Positions 18,132-26,053 of a stretch of DNA of 64,000 bases are shown here, in pieces. The DNA is taken from assembly GCA_964598485.1 (NCBI GenBank), contig CAZRCD010000003.1, forward strand, positions 1 through 64,000. Direction: 5' to 3'. The notes under the pieces are model-generated. The model was not told the origin of the DNA and did not search any database. It was given only the letters and a program-made list of their open reading frames with translations. How positions within the stretch are numbered: the first letter of the stretch is position 1; each line of letters begins with the position of its first letter. Source of the stretch: SOJA01 sp964598485 (GTDB lineage Archaea; Thermoproteota; Bathyarchaeia; Bathyarchaeales; Bathycorpusculaceae). The translations under genes and the position numbers were made by a program.

Positions 18132-18638
18132 TCATATATCATTCGGTTTTTCAATAAAATTCCATATTTTGTCGCCGACGAAATGAATGGTTTTTATGAT
18201 AACACCTTTCGTAACTTTTTTTGCAGCATCTGCACCATAAGCGGCTTCGCCTAATGCAATTGCCTTGCCATGCTTCTCGTCCACGATAAAAACGAGATCA
18301 CCTTTCTTAAACTCTCCTTCAAAACGAACAATTCCGGGAGCCATCACGCTTGCACCATTACACACGTACGGGACGGCACCCATGTCAACAACAACTTTTG
18401 ACATTGAAGCAGAAAATTCATTGAAAACTAATGTTGGAACAAAATTTCCCTCAATCCTAAAAAGCAGTGGCTTACCGTTTACAAGAAATATTTCAGCGAA
18501 ATCCGTTTCAACCAGTTCTAATTCAACCTTGTTTTTGAAAATCTGATTGAAATCAACTTTGAGCTTCTCCGAAGCTTCGCTTAAAATTGACTTTACTTCT
18601 CTTGCTTTCAGAAAATGTCTTCGATACTTCCTTGGCAT
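18132..18638 (-). CDS. PUA-domain RNA-binding protein
   Basis: The C-terminal ~80 residues match a PUA fold: VVVDMGAVPYVCNGASVMAP, then VRFEGEFKKGDLVFIVDE and the closing KAIALGEA. The N-terminal domain resembles the pre-PUA domain of the MCT-1/Tma20 type (RRHFLKAREVKSIL). Proteins of this build bind tRNA, rRNA or initiation complexes. The archaeal group is usually a standalone PUA protein of about 160-170 residues, as here. No partner gene is adjacent. Confidence 0.85.
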   Translation of the reverse strand: MPRKYRRHFLKAREVKSILSEASEKLKVDFNQIFKNKVELELVETDFAEIFLVNGKPLLFRIEGNFVPTLVFNEFSASMSKVVVDMGAVPYVCNGASVMAPGIVRFEGEFKKGDLVFIVDEKHGKAIALGEAAYGADAAKKVTKGVIIKTIHFVGDKIWNFIEKPNDI

Positions 18639-18700
18639 CGTACTTCTCTCTTACACAGTTTTTAAATGGTGCAGGTTCAAGTATAAAACCTCACACTTTT

Positions 18701-18802
18701 TCACACAACATTCTTAGTGTCTCTCGGGTCTGACAGCTTGTCTACAACAATTGCAGCAACCTCTGTTTTTCTGTCTTTGTTGGTTATTTCGCTTGTCATC
18801 AT
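18701..18802 (-). pseudogene. Remnant of an unidentified protein
   Basis: A short frame (MMTSEITNKDRKTEVAAIVV and ten more residues to a stop) reads like the C-terminal end of a real protein. The same frame stays open upstream of the ATG (LDTSYISFSTIC), and beyond that a coding-like stretch (HLPVGEANF) is in another frame. This suggests a longer gene truncated and frameshifted. The family is not known to me. Confidence 0.3.
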
Positions 18803-18928
18803 GCAAATCGTTGAAAAAGAAATGTACGAAGTATCAAGAGGAAAAGTTTGCTTCGCCAACTGGTAAGTGAAAGAGCACACTAGACCACACGCAAATGAAT
18901 CTTAAGTGAGTGGGAAAACCTTTAGGAT

Positions 18929-19555
18929 TTATTTCAGTGTTTTTCCAGTTTCCATATACCATAAATATAGATCTAACTCTGCTAAATTGACATTTGATTT
19001 TCCCGCGATTTCCCTGAGCAAGTTTTCAATTTCTAAGTATTTTCTTTTCGTTAGCACCTTTGGCTTTTTAATTATATTGTGCTTTGTCAGGACATCAATT
19101 ATGTGAAAGTCTATAATGGCAAAACTTATGTAGCCTATATTTCTAAGGAAATGACTTGCCTCTTTGTATCCAATTCCTTTTACGTTCTTAACCAGCCATT
19201 CTCTTAATTCATTATCATCGTTAAACATTTTAACAATGTCTTTCAGCGAGTTCTTATGTTTCCTTGCATCCACAATATACCTTGCTCTTGTGTTGGGAAA
19301 ACGGTGACCAAGTTCCCTCAGCTTTTCTGCTAAGTCAGATTTCGGAAAGCTCAAAAACCCATCTCCTATCTGCCTCTGAATTTTCAGGCTTCTTTCAGCG
19401 TTGAAATTCGCAGTTAAAATGCAGAAACAGAGTTCTTCAAAGATTTCATCGCTTGACCCATTGCCAATTTCTTTAAACTCTCTCAAGCGAGAATCCACTA
19501 GATTTTTTACTTTGCCATTCTTCAGATTCTTAATAGACTGCAATAACCTTTTCAT
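18929..19555 (-). CDS. ogg: 8-oxoguanine DNA glycosylase / AP lyase, Ogg2 type
   Basis: This helix-hairpin-helix GPD glycosylase removes 8-oxoguanine and nicks the abasic site. The HhH motif and catalytic lysine lie in VKGIGYKEASHFLRN (Lys131) and the catalytic aspartate in AIIDFHI (Asp149). These spacings match the Methanocaldococcus Ogg2 enzyme, as does the length of 208 residues. ELCFCILTANFNA is the other conserved segment. The start is ATG 19555. Confidence 0.92.
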   Translation of the reverse strand: MKRLLQSIKNLKNGKVKNLVDSRLREFKEIGNGSSDEIFEELCFCILTANFNAERSLKIQRQIGDGFLSFPKSDLAEKLRELGHRFPNTRARYIVDARKHKNSLKDIVKMFNDDNELREWLVKNVKGIGYKEASHFLRNIGYISFAIIDFHIIDVLTKHNIIKKPKVLTKRKYLEIENLLREIAGKSNVNLAELDLYLWYMETGKTLK

Positions 19556-19599
19556 GCATTAGTCCACCATTACTCGAAAGAAACGACCAAATAAAGATT

Positions 19600-20253
19600 T
19601 CACACAATACGAGTTGCGAGAAACAAACCGATTAAGTCTAAACCATCTCTTACAAAAAATAAAGCAAACAAGATTAATGCAATCCCTAAAGCACGAACAA
19701 TGTAAAGATAATACTTGCTTCTAATAAAGGACTTGGATTTTTCCACGACCAGAACAATAGCTGTTTTCGACCCAATGAGCAGACTGTAAAATCCCAAAAT
19801 GAAAAGAATCGTCGCCGAGATGTGCATGTCTAAACTTTCGAAAATCATTGGACCACCAATAGAAAGCCAAAACAAGTAAGGATGAGGATTCAAGAAATTT
19901 ACAATAACACCACGTTTCAGAGCTTCTTCCTTTGTGAGTTCAACTTCAAACTTGTCTGTTTTCACTCTCAGATTTTTAACACCTAAATAAACCAGATAGC
20001 AAGCACCTAAAAGAGAGATTACTCCAATCACAAAATTGTACTCTATCAAACTTGACAAAGTTGATAACATAAACAACACAAATATAATGATTGGCAAATC
20101 TGTAATCAGAGGTGAAATCGCCACTTTTACTCCTTCTTTTTTTCCATACTTTAAAGTCTCAGAAAAGACTAAAGCAAGAAGAGGCCCTGGGGCTATTCCA
20201 GCAGCAAGACCAAGAATTACTCCAGAAACTAAAAACTCAAGTCCTTCAACCAT
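19600..20253 (-). CDS. LysE/RhtB-family transporter
   Basis: I use ATG 20253 because the family N-terminus begins there (LEFLVSGVILGLAAGIAPGP); the upstream in-frame extension has no family support. It has about six membrane segments, the LysE motif GIAPGPLLALVFSETL after the first span, and NFLNPHPYLFWL in the middle, both characteristic. LysE proteins export amino acids or related metabolites. The substrate is unknown. It is 44 bases downstream of the start of ogg on the same strand. Confidence 0.85.
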   Translation of the reverse strand: MVEGLEFLVSGVILGLAAGIAPGPLLALVFSETLKYGKKEGVKVAISPLITDLPIIIFVLFMLSTLSSLIEYNFVIGVISLLGACYLVYLGVKNLRVKTDKFEVELTKEEALKRGVIVNFLNPHPYLFWLSIGGPMIFESLDMHISATILFILGFYSLLIGSKTAIVLVVEKSKSFIRSKYYLYIVRALGIALILFALFFVRDGLDLIGLFLATRIV

Positions 20254-20359
20254 GCAGACAAGTATTGGAAAGCAGCATATGAAACTTTCCAAGCCAAAAT
20301 GCCTTAGCACATGCAATTCGTAGCATCTAATTCAACTATTATACTGTTTGTTACCTCAG

Positions 20360-21478
20360 TTACTTTTCATTTGTTTCCCAAAATTCTTTCGGAGAAAGAT
20401 TGGCTTTCCTTACTGACGCAATGTTATACGGGCAAACCTTTATGCACGTCGAACAATCTACGCCGTTTTCACACCAATAAAGATAGCATCGTTCAACATT
20501 TACATACCACTTCAATGCTCCAGGATTATTAGATCGACATGTCACTTCAAAGCTTGGTTCGTCATCCATCGAAATCGCACCTGCCTCGCAATGTTCAGCA
20601 CACAGCTTACATTTTTTGCAGAACTCTTTTACACCAAACTCTATGGGTTTGTCGGGTTTCAACGGAAGATCTGTTAAAATCTTGCAAATCCTCACTCTTG
20701 GACCATATTCAGGCGTTATCAACAGACCGTTGCGACCGAGTTCTCCAAGTCCAGCGTCAATCCCGAGTGGAATGCTTAAGGCAGTGTCGTTTCCGCATTG
20801 TATTGCTTCATATCCAAGATTTCGAACAAATTCGCCCACGCCAGCAAGCATAAACGCCATTTTTGAATAACCTACACCAGTAGCGGCTGCAGCAGGAGCA
20901 GCAGGAGAAGTTGCAATTCCATCCGCATCCATTTCAACCGCCATAACAATAGCGTTTTCGAATTTCTCAGGAACATCAACATCTGCATATACCCAGTCTC
21001 TGTTAAGCTTGCAGACTCCAACCAGTGACGCACCGAAAAGCCTTGCAGCCCGCTTGATAAAAATGCTTATGCTATAGGGATCATCAACTTCATATTTCGT
21101 TTTTGTCCAATCAATTCCAACAGTATCCACTGAAGTCTTATACGGTTTAATTTTTTTCCATGAAAAACCACCTTCGAAAGCATCATGCACTATCCAAGAG
21201 GCATAGGCTAAGGCAAAGTCAACTCTTGAATAACCAGATTTTCCCTCTGAAATTGTTCGGAGCACTTTTTCATCGTACATTCGCATGTAGCCTTCCCATG
21301 ATGAATCCCACATCACCCTGTCAAAAACTGTGTTTTTACTGTCGAAGCGGCGAAGCCTAGATTGATCAATGACGTAAGGGGGATCTTCAATTTTTCTTAT
21401 CTCAGTTTTTGAAACTTCGCCAGTTCTATGTGAAACCACAGTGCAGCACCTAGAGACATCTATTAGGACAAAAGACAA
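20360..21478 (-). CDS. Reductive-dehalogenase-like / QueG-like Fe-S protein
   Basis: This 372-residue cytosolic protein has the fold signature of the corrinoid-dependent reductive dehalogenase and epoxyqueuosine reductase family: NDTALSIPLGIDAGLGELGR followed by NGLLITPEYGPRVRICKI. Two [4Fe-4S] motifs follow, CKKCKLCAEHCEAG and CENGVDCSTCIKVCPYN. It has no Tat signal, so it is not a classical respiratory RdhA, and the N-terminal half differs from QueG. The catalytic role is unknown; cobamide binding is inferred from the family. Confidence 0.75.
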   Translation of the reverse strand: MSFVLIDVSRCCTVVSHRTGEVSKTEIRKIEDPPYVIDQSRLRRFDSKNTVFDRVMWDSSWEGYMRMYDEKVLRTISEGKSGYSRVDFALAYASWIVHDAFEGGFSWKKIKPYKTSVDTVGIDWTKTKYEVDDPYSISIFIKRAARLFGASLVGVCKLNRDWVYADVDVPEKFENAIVMAVEMDADGIATSPAAPAAAATGVGYSKMAFMLAGVGEFVRNLGYEAIQCGNDTALSIPLGIDAGLGELGRNGLLITPEYGPRVRICKILTDLPLKPDKPIEFGVKEFCKKCKLCAEHCEAGAISMDDEPSFEVTCRSNNPGALKWYVNVERCYLYWCENGVDCSTCIKVCPYNIASVRKANLSPKEFWETNEK

Positions 21479-21554
21479 AAATAAGTCATGCTATAGGTTT
21501 ATTGATTAATCTTTGTACAGAGATGCGTATGCAAAAACGAGTTAGAGATGCTGT

Positions 21555-21639
21555 GCGGGGTTGCCCTAGCCTGGTAGGGGGCAGGCCTGCTAAGTCTGTG
21601 GTCCTTTGGGCCGCGCGGGTTCAAATCCCGCACCCCGCG
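21555..21639 (+). tRNA. tRNA-Ser (anticodon GCT)
   Basis: The acceptor stem is GCGGGGT/ACCCCGC. The D stem is CCC/GGG with loop TAGCCTGGTAG. The anticodon stem is CAGGC/GTCTG with loop CTGCTAA, anticodon GCT. The variable arm is long (class II, TGGTCC-TTT-GGGCC), and the T arm is GCGGG-TTCAAAT-CCCGC. The discriminator is G, as in archaeal tRNA-Ser. CCA is not encoded. A short T run follows directly and may terminate transcription. Confidence 0.95.
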
Positions 21640-21645
21640 CTTTTT

Positions 21646-21933
21646 GCCTAAAAAAAGCAAAGAAATTGCTTGTTTCCTGTTTTTACGCGCGCAAACCAAG
21701 ATTATTAACATAGTTCTTAGATTTTGGTGCGGGAGGTTAGGTTCACATGTACGTTTATAATCCACGTTTTTTGCGTAGCATCGAGCGTCTGAAGGTTGGC
21801 TGTTTGTAGGGAAAAAGTACTTCTAGACATTTTGCTGGAAGTGGATTTTTTGTCTATGTGGCCAATCTTGTGTTGAACATTGTCTCTAACTTGGTTATGG
21901 AAAGGTTTTAGTATTACTTTTTTTCTATGTAGT
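21646..21933. other. Intergenic region between tRNA-Ser and fmdE
   Basis: Apart from the operator-like repeat at its right edge, nothing supported was seen in these 288 bases. Open frames here lack coding character. Confidence 0.35.
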
Positions 21934-21958
21934 GTTACCGTATGTTACCGTATTACGG
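21934..21958 (+). promoter_or_regulatory. Operator-like tandem repeat and palindrome before fmdE
   Basis: GTTACCGTAT occurs twice in perfect tandem (21934-21943 and 21944-21953). The second copy runs into the palindrome CCGTA-T-TACGG (21948-21958). The element ends six bases before the ATG at 21965 and overlaps the ribosome-binding site GGGG. A regulator bound here would block translation or transcription of fmdE and the ECF gene. The regulator is unknown. Confidence 0.4.
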
Positions 21959-21964
21959 GGAGCG

Positions 21965-22702
21965 ATGAAAACGATAAAGGAAAATCCAAGAGAAGAAATA
22001 GAGAAACTCCTCCAAAAAGACGACGTAGAAGCTCTTCTCAGAAAAGCCGCAGAACTTCACGGACACTTCTGCAGTTATCTGACCTACGGGGTCATAGCAG
22101 GCTATATCGCGATTAAGGAACTTGGAATAAAAAATACTGGCATGGAGGAAGCGGTGGCAATAGTTGAAACTAATAATTGCTTCAGCGACGGCATTCAAAT
22201 AATAACTGGCTGCACGTTTGGGAATAATGCACTAATTTATAAGGATGTTGGCAAAACCGCGGTAACCGTGGCTAAAAGAGATGGAACAGCCATAAGAATT
22301 GCTCTAGATCCAATTTATGAGAAGTCCATTGAAAAGGAGTATTCTGAAGCTAATGGGCTTTGGGAGAAAATAGTTGTTAAAAGAGAAGAAGCAACAAGAC
22401 AAGAGCACAACAGAATGATGGAACTTTTCGCGGAAATGGCGTTCAAAGAATTGAAAAAACCCGCCGATAAAATGTTTAGGATTACCAGAATGAAGATTAA
22501 CACGCCTCAATATGCTCCTATATTCAACTCGGTTATATGTCAAGTTTGCGGGGAGAAAACATACAGGCCCGTCATGCACAACGGAAAACTTGTATGCATG
22601 GACTGTGCTGGGGTCAGCTACTACCTTCTAGATGGCAGAGGGGTATTTCGAAGGAAGCCACAGAAAGAAGATGAAATCTTAGGAGAGACTGAAACCGTAT
22701 GA
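21965..22702 (+). CDS. fmdE: FmdE-family protein with C-terminal zinc ribbon
   Basis: The N-terminal domain has the FmdE core AAELHGHFCSYLTYGVIAGY and the cysteine-containing TNNCFSDGIQIITGCTFGNN. The C-terminus adds a zinc ribbon with CQVCGEKT and CMDCAG. FmdE was named from the formylmethanofuran dehydrogenase operon of methanogens, but homologues occur in non-methanogens with an unclear molybdenum- or tungsten-linked role. The ATG at 21965 with a GGGG site is the best start. Its stop overlaps the ECF gene start by four bases (ATGA), so the two are coupled. Confidence 0.85.
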   Translation: MKTIKENPREEIEKLLQKDDVEALLRKAAELHGHFCSYLTYGVIAGYIAIKELGIKNTGMEEAVAIVETNNCFSDGIQIITGCTFGNNALIYKDVGKTAVTVAKRDGTAIRIALDPIYEKSIEKEYSEANGLWEKIVVKREEATRQEHNRMMELFAEMAFKELKKPADKMFRITRMKINTPQYAPIFNSVICQVCGEKTYRPVMHNGKLVCMDCAGVSYYLLDGRGVFRRKPQKEDEILGETETV

Positions 22703-23244
22703 GAAACCATCATTTCTCAGTAAAAGACATAGCTTTAATGGCTGTTTTCGGATGTGCATCTTCGTTGACAACGTTAACAACAGCTTTTATTCCAGCTCCG
22801 CTTCCAGGCTTATACGCCATAATAGCCATTCCAGTAAGCACAATTCTTACTTTAACGGTGGTAGAAATGGTTAGAAAGTTTGGCGCCGCAACTTTCACGC
22901 AACTTGTAAGCGGAGCCTTATCCACACTTCTTCCCGGTGGACCGCCAATAGTTTGGATCATAATTCCTGGATGGTTTATTAGCGGCCTGCTCACAGACTC
23001 AATCCTGTATTTAGCAGAGAAGAAGCCAAGCGAGTCGAAACTACTCACAACAATCATTGGAGCTGTTTATAACGTTCCAGGAGACATTCTTCTATACTGG
23101 AGCTTCGTCACGTTCCTAGGCTGGGCATACTCGCTATTCTTCTTTCTATACGGGTTTATGATAATACACATGATTTTAGGTGGTCTAGCCGGAATGTTCA
23201 CACCGGACGTGATCAGAAAGATCAAACCTGTATTAAGCTATTAG
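22699..23244 (+). CDS. ECF transporter S component (substrate-binding membrane protein)
   Basis: This 181-residue integral membrane protein has about five to six spans and the ECF S-component look: MAVFGCASSLTTLTTAFIPAP at the first span and LVSGALSTLLPGGPP in the loop. ECF S components bind vitamins or metals and need a shared ATPase module (EcfA/EcfT), which is not encoded here. Translational coupling to fmdE suggests the substrate serves FmdE, for example a metal or a cofactor precursor. That is inference. Confidence 0.75.
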   Translation: MRNHHFSVKDIALMAVFGCASSLTTLTTAFIPAPLPGLYAIIAIPVSTILTLTVVEMVRKFGAATFTQLVSGALSTLLPGGPPIVWIIIPGWFISGLLTDSILYLAEKKPSESKLLTTIIGAVYNVPGDILLYWSFVTFLGWAYSLFFFLYGFMIIHMILGGLAGMFTPDVIRKIKPVLSY

Positions 23245-23267
23245 AAACTTTACTTTTTCTACTATGG

Positions 23268-23391
23268 TGCAGGCGGTGGGATTTGAACCCACGACCAAGT
23301 GAACATATCACCCGGGAACTTCTCTCACTGATTTCCTACATGTATATGTGATAGTTTAAACGAGGGCTTCAATCTAGCACCCCACGCCAAC
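23268..23391 (-). tRNA. Probable tRNA with intron(s), isotype undetermined
   Basis: The 3' half is clear: T arm GTGGG-TTCAAAT-CCCAC preceded by TGGTC, acceptor strand CGCCTGC, discriminator A, and an encoded CCA (23265-23267). The 5' end can pair as GTTGGCG with that strand (one U-U mismatch, one wobble), followed by a D stem GGGT/GCCC. The 70 bases between D stem and T stem, where 22 are expected, imply about 48 bases of intron sequence. TATCAC/GTGATA and AGTGA/TCACT can pair inside it. I could not assign the anticodon. The D loop lacks the usual GG, so decay is possible. Confidence 0.5.
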
Positions 23392-23432
23392 AATACACTG
23401 CGAAAACACTCGCATTTCAAGACCTTTCTTGA

Positions 23433-23792
23433 CTATTTCATTATTTGAACATCCTCTAGGCTTCTAATGTTCATTTCTTTGACAACCTTGACAATTCCGA
23501 AATCTATCTTCGCCTCTGGCGAAAGAATCATTGCTTGTACAGACCCCAATCCCAATTGTTTAGCGCGAAGAGATCTTGCGTGTCCATCCAAAACGTAAAA
23601 CCTACCTTGATGTTTAACGCAAGCTATCGGCACCAACAATTCCTTTATCGAATCAATCCGTTCCCTTCTTATTTGAGACTGAGTTGGAACAAGATCTTCT
23701 AAACGAACTTGCTCCTTCCTTAGGTAGAAGGAAATATCGTAAAGAGCCTCATAATATTTCAGAGTAGTCAATATTTGTCCCCACGTTTTCAT
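23433..23792 (-). CDS. ParB/sulfiredoxin-like domain protein (second of a pair)
   Basis: The core GRFYVLDGHARSLRAKQLG matches the ParB N-terminal/Srx fold with its DGH(x)R motif, here without a HTH domain. It resembles the neighbouring protein at 23848-24192. The frame stays open 75 bases upstream of this ATG with coding-like residues (RSLEDLPIKDVGVIDDP) but has no start codon there and runs back into the end of the first gene. The two may therefore be one two-domain gene broken by a frameshift. Function unknown; nuclease, nucleotide-binding or kinase roles are known in the wider fold. Confidence 0.6.
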   Translation of the reverse strand: MKTWGQILTTLKYYEALYDISFYLRKEQVRLEDLVPTQSQIRRERIDSIKELLVPIACVKHQGRFYVLDGHARSLRAKQLGLGSVQAMILSPEAKIDFGIVKVVKEMNIRSLEDVQIMK

Positions 23793-23847
23793 CAGCGGGT
23801 CGTCTATGACGCCAACGTCCTTGATTGGAAGATCTTCAAGTGAACGC

Positions 23848-24192
23848 TTAGCTATAGCCCGATAACTTGGGAAATTTCAGAACATAGGCTTTTACAGTCT
23901 TTTTCATCAGTTTCTTTGAAATAAAAGACCGGTGGTGACCATCAAGAACAAAGAAGTCTTCCACACGTTTTACAGCTATTATGGGTACGTCATAATCTTC
24001 AGTCAACACCTTCATGAAAACGACTGCAATCTTGTCTTTCTCCAAGAAACTTTCAGTAGGATGAAGCCGATCAATTGGAACGTCCTTTAAATTGACTCCA
24101 AGTTTGACTTCGTAAATGATTTCAAGGGTTTTCCTTAAGCTTGCAAGTCGTCTTGGAACGTCTTTCCAACTCGCCAGTTCTATTTTTCTCAT
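23848..24192 (-). CDS. ParB/sulfiredoxin-like domain protein (first of a pair)
   Basis: This 114-residue protein contains IDRLHPTESFLEKDKI and DFFVLDGHHRSFISKKL, the ParB/Srx core with DGHHRS. The stop codon overlaps, in another frame, the open upstream region of the second ParB-like gene. The pair forms a leftward unit that starts at ATG 24192. It does not have the partner or centromere repeats of a parABS system, so chromosome partitioning is unlikely. Confidence 0.6.
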   Translation of the reverse strand: MRKIELASWKDVPRRLASLRKTLEIIYEVKLGVNLKDVPIDRLHPTESFLEKDKIAVVFMKVLTEDYDVPIIAVKRVEDFFVLDGHHRSFISKKLMKKTVKAYVLKFPKLSGYS

Positions 24193-24305
24193 GGATTCTT
24201 CAGCTTAGTTCTTATTTTATAGTTTATAAATACTCAGAAAGTGGAATGCTCGCTAGAAATTCTCAAGTATGTGCATAAATAATCGTGTCTAGCGTGAGTA
24301 TTCCT

Positions 24306-24401
24306 ATGAAACATGAGTTGAAGGTCAAAGTCAGCACGTACATGAGTTACCTTCTCAGGCATAATCCTGAAAACTTGAAATGCGCAAACTTTTTGTCGTA
24401 G
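24306..24401 (+). pseudogene. RNA 2'-phosphotransferase (kptA/tpt1) N-terminal remnant
   Basis: The 31-codon frame (KVKVSTYMSYLLRHNPENLK) matches the N-terminus of Tpt1/KptA, which removes 2'-phosphates from spliced tRNA and typically begins with SKxLSYxLRHxPE. It then hits TAG. The same frame continues after the stop into an unrelated zinc ribbon. The catalytic parts of KptA are absent, so this is a remnant. Confidence 0.5.
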
Positions 24402-24404
24402 AAT

Positions 24405-24581
24405 GTGGCTCATGTTTATCTTGAAGGTTTACAGGTGATCTACGGAATTGTTGTTGCTTTCGTTCCAATTTACAGGCCAGTGCATAGACCAGTTGTGCTG
24501 ATATGCCCTAAATGTCAAGCTCCCATTCCAGTGAGTTCAAAGTTCTGCCCAGAATGTGGAGCCGACCTGAGGCCGAAGTAG
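24405..24581 (+). CDS. Small zinc-ribbon protein
   Basis: A 58-codon frame from GTG 24405 (or 48 codons from GTG 24435) encodes a hydrophobic stretch (VIYGIVVAFVPIY) and then a zinc ribbon, CPKCQAPIP followed by CPECGADLRPK. The layout, one membrane-like segment plus a zinc ribbon, is common in archaea, with the ribbon usually at the C-terminus. It may be the tail of a larger decayed gene, since the frame is open back to the TAG of the kptA remnant. Confidence 0.45.
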   Translation: MAHVYLEGLQVIYGIVVAFVPIYRPVHRPVVLICPKCQAPIPVSSKFCPECGADLRPK

Positions 24582-24652
24582 ATTTCTAGCTTTGTAACTT
24601 TCTAAGATAGAAAAAAATTGGAAGACTCAGTAGCGATTCCTGCGTAAAGACA

Positions 24653-25249
24653 TTATTTCTTGACAATGACCGATTTTCCATTACTCAAGCAAACGACTTC
24701 ACTTGGACTTTTCAGAACTACTTTGTTTTTATTTGACACAAAGACCATGTCCATCGCCTTGTAAACCAGTTTCAAACCTTTGTCGACAAGAATGTCCAAT
24801 TTGCTGGTTTCATTCTGAAAGGCGAAAATGAAGCCATGATCTTCATTTAGAATTCGATGCCCATGCATCCCTTTTTCGAAAAACCGATTGAACAAATCTT
24901 CTGCTTTGGCCAAAAATCCATGCTGATTTTCATAGCCCATTTTTGCGAAGTCTTCTTCGCCTGCTTCGGTGAAGCGTTTCTGTATTTCTTCTGTGTCTCC
25001 CAGCATCAGAAACAGCTCGTTCAATTCTTTTTCAACAGGCTTGCCAATAGCACCTTCTTCAGTTTCAACTATGCTGTCCAGAAGGAATTTGCCGTTGCCA
25101 TGGAATACGTAACCTCTCTCTTTGTCATCTAGCTCTATTGGAACAGCCAATGTGTTCTTGCTGATCTCTACGATGCCCTTTTCCATTTGCCACAACGTCA
25201 CAGCTTCAGATGTTTTTGAAACGGTGTTGCCTATTGATAGTTTTGCCAC
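24653..25249 (-). CDS. Unknown protein encoded with the HTH regulator
   Basis: I place the start at GTG 25249, one base after the regulator's stop, which gives 198 residues. Longer in-frame readings overlap the regulator gene. The protein is acidic, largely soluble and mixed alpha/beta, with a central helical part (EKELNELFLMLGDTEEIQKR). No family is recognised. The tight spacing means it is very likely co-transcribed with, and functionally linked to, the HTH protein. Confidence 0.6.
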   Translation of the reverse strand: MAKLSIGNTVSKTSEAVTLWQMEKGIVEISKNTLAVPIELDDKERGYVFHGNGKFLLDSIVETEEGAIGKPVEKELNELFLMLGDTEEIQKRFTEAGEEDFAKMGYENQHGFLAKAEDLFNRFFEKGMHGHRILNEDHGFIFAFQNETSKLDILVDKGLKLVYKAMDMVFVSNKNKVVLKSPSEVVCLSNGKSVIVKK

Positions 25250-25250
25250 A

Positions 25251-25838
25251 TCATTCCTGATTCCTTCTTTCAACGAATCTCGTGACTCGCCTCGCCATCT
25301 TATATGCAGTTCTGCCTGGCATGGTGATGAGGTAGCGTCCCCTGACTTTTTCTTGAACAACCAGCCCTGCTTCTTCAAGCACTTTAAGATGACTTGAAAG
25401 TGTGCTTGTAGTTATCTCTGAAAGCTTCTCTTGCAACTCGTTAATGTATTTTCCACCACTCATGAGTTCATCTAATATTCTCAGTCTATGTTCGTGGCCT
25501 AGGGCGCTCATGACTTCAGCTGCTTTGGGAAAACTGAGTTCTACTTCATCCCTTCGTATATGCGGTTCTTTTCTTCTGAGGATTCTGACACCTCTCGGGC
25601 CTATGAATATGGATTTTTCAAGTTCACCATGTATGCCTTCAGCGACACCTTCCATCATATCCTCAACGTAGTCATGCACGCGGTCTCCAACGTCGATGTA
25701 TATGCCGCGCCTTCTTTCTCGTTCTCCGCCCATAACATTTCTAAATTGTTCTTTTAGGTTTGCAATTTCTTCTTTGAGTTTTTTCATTTCTTCACTAAGG
25801 TCTTCAGACAATTTGATTCTCACACTCCTTAACTTCAC
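25251..25838 (-). CDS. ArsR-type winged-helix regulator with coiled coil
   Basis: The C-terminal ~90 residues form an ArsR/PadR-like winged helix: ALGHEHRLRILDELMSGG, then the recognition helix TTSTLSSHLKVLEEAGLV and the wing KVRGRYLI. The N-terminal third is a coiled coil (SEEMKKLKEEIANLKEQFRN), probably for dimerisation, and a middle region (residues 45-95) of unknown role contains no metal-binding cysteines. GTG 25838 fits a TATA box at 25881-25890. It is the first gene of a two-gene operon. Confidence 0.75.
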   Translation of the reverse strand: MKLRSVRIKLSEDLSEEMKKLKEEIANLKEQFRNVMGGERERRRGIYIDVGDRVHDYVEDMMEGVAEGIHGELEKSIFIGPRGVRILRRKEPHIRRDEVELSFPKAAEVMSALGHEHRLRILDELMSGGKYINELQEKLSEITTSTLSSHLKVLEEAGLVVQEKVRGRYLITMPGRTAYKMARRVTRFVERRNQE

Positions 25839-25880
25839 GCTTATCCTTTTTAATTCGATAAAAATCAAATACAAATCGAC

Positions 25881-25890
25881 GTATATAAAC
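25881..25890 (-). promoter_or_regulatory. TATA box of the HTH-regulator operon
   Basis: On the minus strand GTTTATATAC lies about 43-52 bases upstream of GTG 25838. Transcription would begin near 25857, leaving a short leader that includes AAGGAT as a possible ribosome-binding site. Confidence 0.45.
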
Positions 25891-26053
25891 ATTACCATAC
25901 ATGAACTTTGCATTGGATCTACACTCATGAAACTCACACATTACGCGCCGTATTTCAGAAGTTCATAAAATTTTGACTATATTTATAACTAGAAAACTAG
26001 TCACAATTATAAACTGTGCCTTAATGCTAAAAGATTTGGAGAGACATGCTAGA

